Shown here piece by piece: positions 62,651 to 64,000 of a stretch of 64,000 nt of DNA. The position numbers and the translations under genes are program-made. The notes beneath the pieces are model-generated. The model had not been told where the DNA came from, did not search any database, and saw nothing but the letters and a program-made list of their open reading frames with translations. Source of the stretch: Oreocharis arfaki (lineage: Eukaryota > Chordata > Aves > Passeriformes > Paramythiidae); the NCBI GenBank assembly GCA_013398015.1, contig VZRR01007833.1, positions 1,728,398-1,792,397 on the forward strand. The letters run 5' to 3'. Every line of letters begins with the position of its first letter. Position 1 is the stretch's first letter.

Positions 62651-63582
62651 GGATCTCAATGATCAGCCATGTTCTTGACTATATTGCTCATCAGATTTAA
62701 TGTAGCTATTTAAGACACACGGCAATTTTACATTCACACATAGAGTCCGCGGGACTTTTTGAATGAGGTGGATGTTGGTGTGCTCTTTTAAAAGCAGAAT
62801 ACTTGAAAAGCACAGAGCAGGTCTTTTCACACTTAACAATCACTTTAAAAAAGCCAAAAAACCCACAACAAAGCACTCAGTTTGAGCATTATGCTGTGAT
62901 TCTCTCCTTAACCTATCAATTAAGGAAAGCAGCTGCCTCTTGGTATGAAAACTGCTTAGGAAAATACATTAGATCCCTGCTTCAAAGGCAAACTCAGTTT
63001 CACTGAAGAAATGTAGTCAGCCCAGTCATGTTGAAGCCAGACTGAATACACTCAGACTGTATAGTCTGATGTATGGAGCTATATGGCTCTCCTAATATTC
63101 TGCAATATGCGGAGAGCCTGGCAACTGCATGAATATTCAGTGTAGTGTATTCACCAGTCCAACACTTTAACCTTACTTCAGCCCAGAGAATAAGCAGTCA
63201 ACAGAGCCACAAATCCTTGAATCTGCTCACTCTTGCTTCTTCCTACAAGCTAATATGGAGGCAGTATTAAGAAACTTTGCTCCTTCATTAAGCACTTTGT
63301 GGGGACGCTGTAATAAAAACTGTAACAGATGAAGGATACAAGATCCTTTGTCTCTGATATTTAAGATGACTCTGCTACCCAAGGGTTTGAAACAGATCTC
63401 ATTCATTCATCCATCCAGTTCCAATACCAATTAAAAAATGAGAACAAAGATTTTTGTACTCTTCAAAATTCATTTTAAAATCCTCTGTTCTTAGTAGCAC
63501 ACACTTTACACGTATTCTTTCAGTCGCCAACCAAACTGGGGCCCATTACGCCCTCTACAAGCCATGTCCTGGGAGGAACGTG
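62651..63582. other. Intergenic DNA, nothing identified
   Basis: AT-rich, open frames of 67 codons at most. No motif or repeat worth naming. Confidence 0.5.
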
Positions 63583-63745
63583 GGATTGAACGGCTGAGGT
63601 GACACTGACTGAGCCCACAGTGGTGCTGTTGGGTGATATTAGCAGAGGTAATATCAATGCAGCCAGGGAAGCAGCTGTGATTACCTGTCCCTTTATCCAT
63701 CCCGGCTGTCCGGACCACTGGGCTATAGAATTAGTCTCCCTCCGA
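63583..63745 (-). repeat. tRNA-derived SINE relic
   Basis: On the minus strand TAGCCCAGTGGTC (63725 down to 63713) closely fits a tRNA A box (TRGCNNAGYNGG), and GTTCAATCC (63591 down to 63583) fits the B box core. The 120-base spacing is far longer than in a tRNA, so the B box may be a chance match or there was an insertion. The + strand GGACCACTGGGCTATAGAAT resembles the end of SINEs common in turtles and crocodilians. A 111-codon minus-strand frame (63520-63855) over it is not convincing as a gene. Confidence 0.4.
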
Positions 63746-64000
63746 CTTGGTGAATATTTATTTATGCAAAGTTCAACATTCTCAAAAGGACTCACAAGAC
63801 AAAAGCACCCCATCAAATACAACAGCATGGTGATTAAGCACCTCCCGAGAGACAATGGCTCTCAGACCGCAAGGAAACCCGAGCTTTTGCCCCGATGTCC
63901 CTTGACAAGGAACATTGTTTTTGCAAGAGGGCTCCTCCTCCTGCTCTTCAATGTTTTGTGTAGGATTAAAATAGCACCTACAGGAGTAAGCACTGTCCTC

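Noticed and set aside
63520..63855. 111-codon minus-strand frame with a hydrophobic start (possible signal peptide)
   Set aside because: It overlaps the SINE relic and resembles no known protein.
1..64000. CRISPR arrays, operons, bacterial or phage genes, intact retroviral genes, tRNA or rRNA genes
   Set aside because: None seen; the intron-containing CXCR4 gene, CpG islands and CR1/SINE relics show this is vertebrate nuclear DNA.

Overview
The window is 64 kb of vertebrate nuclear DNA, almost certainly from a bird. It holds one confidently identifiable protein-coding gene, the chemokine receptor CXCR4, on the + strand at about 52.93-56.23 kb. The bird call rests on three things: the predicted receptor matches what I recall of chicken CXCR4 almost residue for residue, recognisable repeats are sparse, and the repeats that can be named are CR1/L3-type LINE fragments and old MIR-like SINE relics. 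The species cannot be fixed from the sequence; it need not be chicken.

Layout. Positions 1-469 are a polypyrimidine CTTT-rich minisatellite, followed by a small CpG-rich island (about 465-665). From there to about 52.2 kb is AT-rich, gene-poor DNA. It contains decayed SINE/LINE fragments (6.05, 19.8, 32.7, 39.4?, 43.2-44.1, 47.5 and 48.3-48.5 kb), microsatellites (ATTTT at 11.95 kb, GGA at 32.34 kb, TTCTA at 50.62 kb), two GC-rich blocks (9.96-10.47 and 29.54-29.82 kb), and a few structured sites: a 27-bp tandem repeat at 3.99-4.07 kb, a hairpin at 25.94 kb and an RFX-type X-box at 17.93 kb. None of the open reading frames in this part looks like a real gene. In other vertebrates CXCR4 lies between THSD7B and DARS1. 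By that order the left part of the window would be the CXCR4-THSD7B interval and the right end would face DARS1, but no exon of either was recognised.

CXCR4 locus. A second X-box (52625-52638), a CpG island (about 52.73-53.73 kb) with a GC box, and a TATA box (52903-52908) precede a short first coding exon ending in a perfect GTAAGT donor at 53066. A 1,556-bp phase-0 intron follows, then one large exon (54622 to stop 55683) with the rest of the seven-transmembrane receptor. The 3'UTR has AU-rich motifs and a poly(A) signal at 56205-56210. The protein is 362 residues from the better-context ATG (53039), or 366 from an ATG 12 nt upstream. Essentially all known CXCR4 functional residues are present. 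The N-terminus is about 10 residues longer than in human CXCR4.

Downstream (56.2-64 kb) is intergenic DNA with a perfect 29-bp palindromic tandem duplication, a possible LTR-like block near 62.3-62.65 kb and a tRNA-derived SINE relic near 63.6-63.75 kb. I found no clearly novel biological system. The findings are cis-elements, repeats and gene-structure details that deserve a check.
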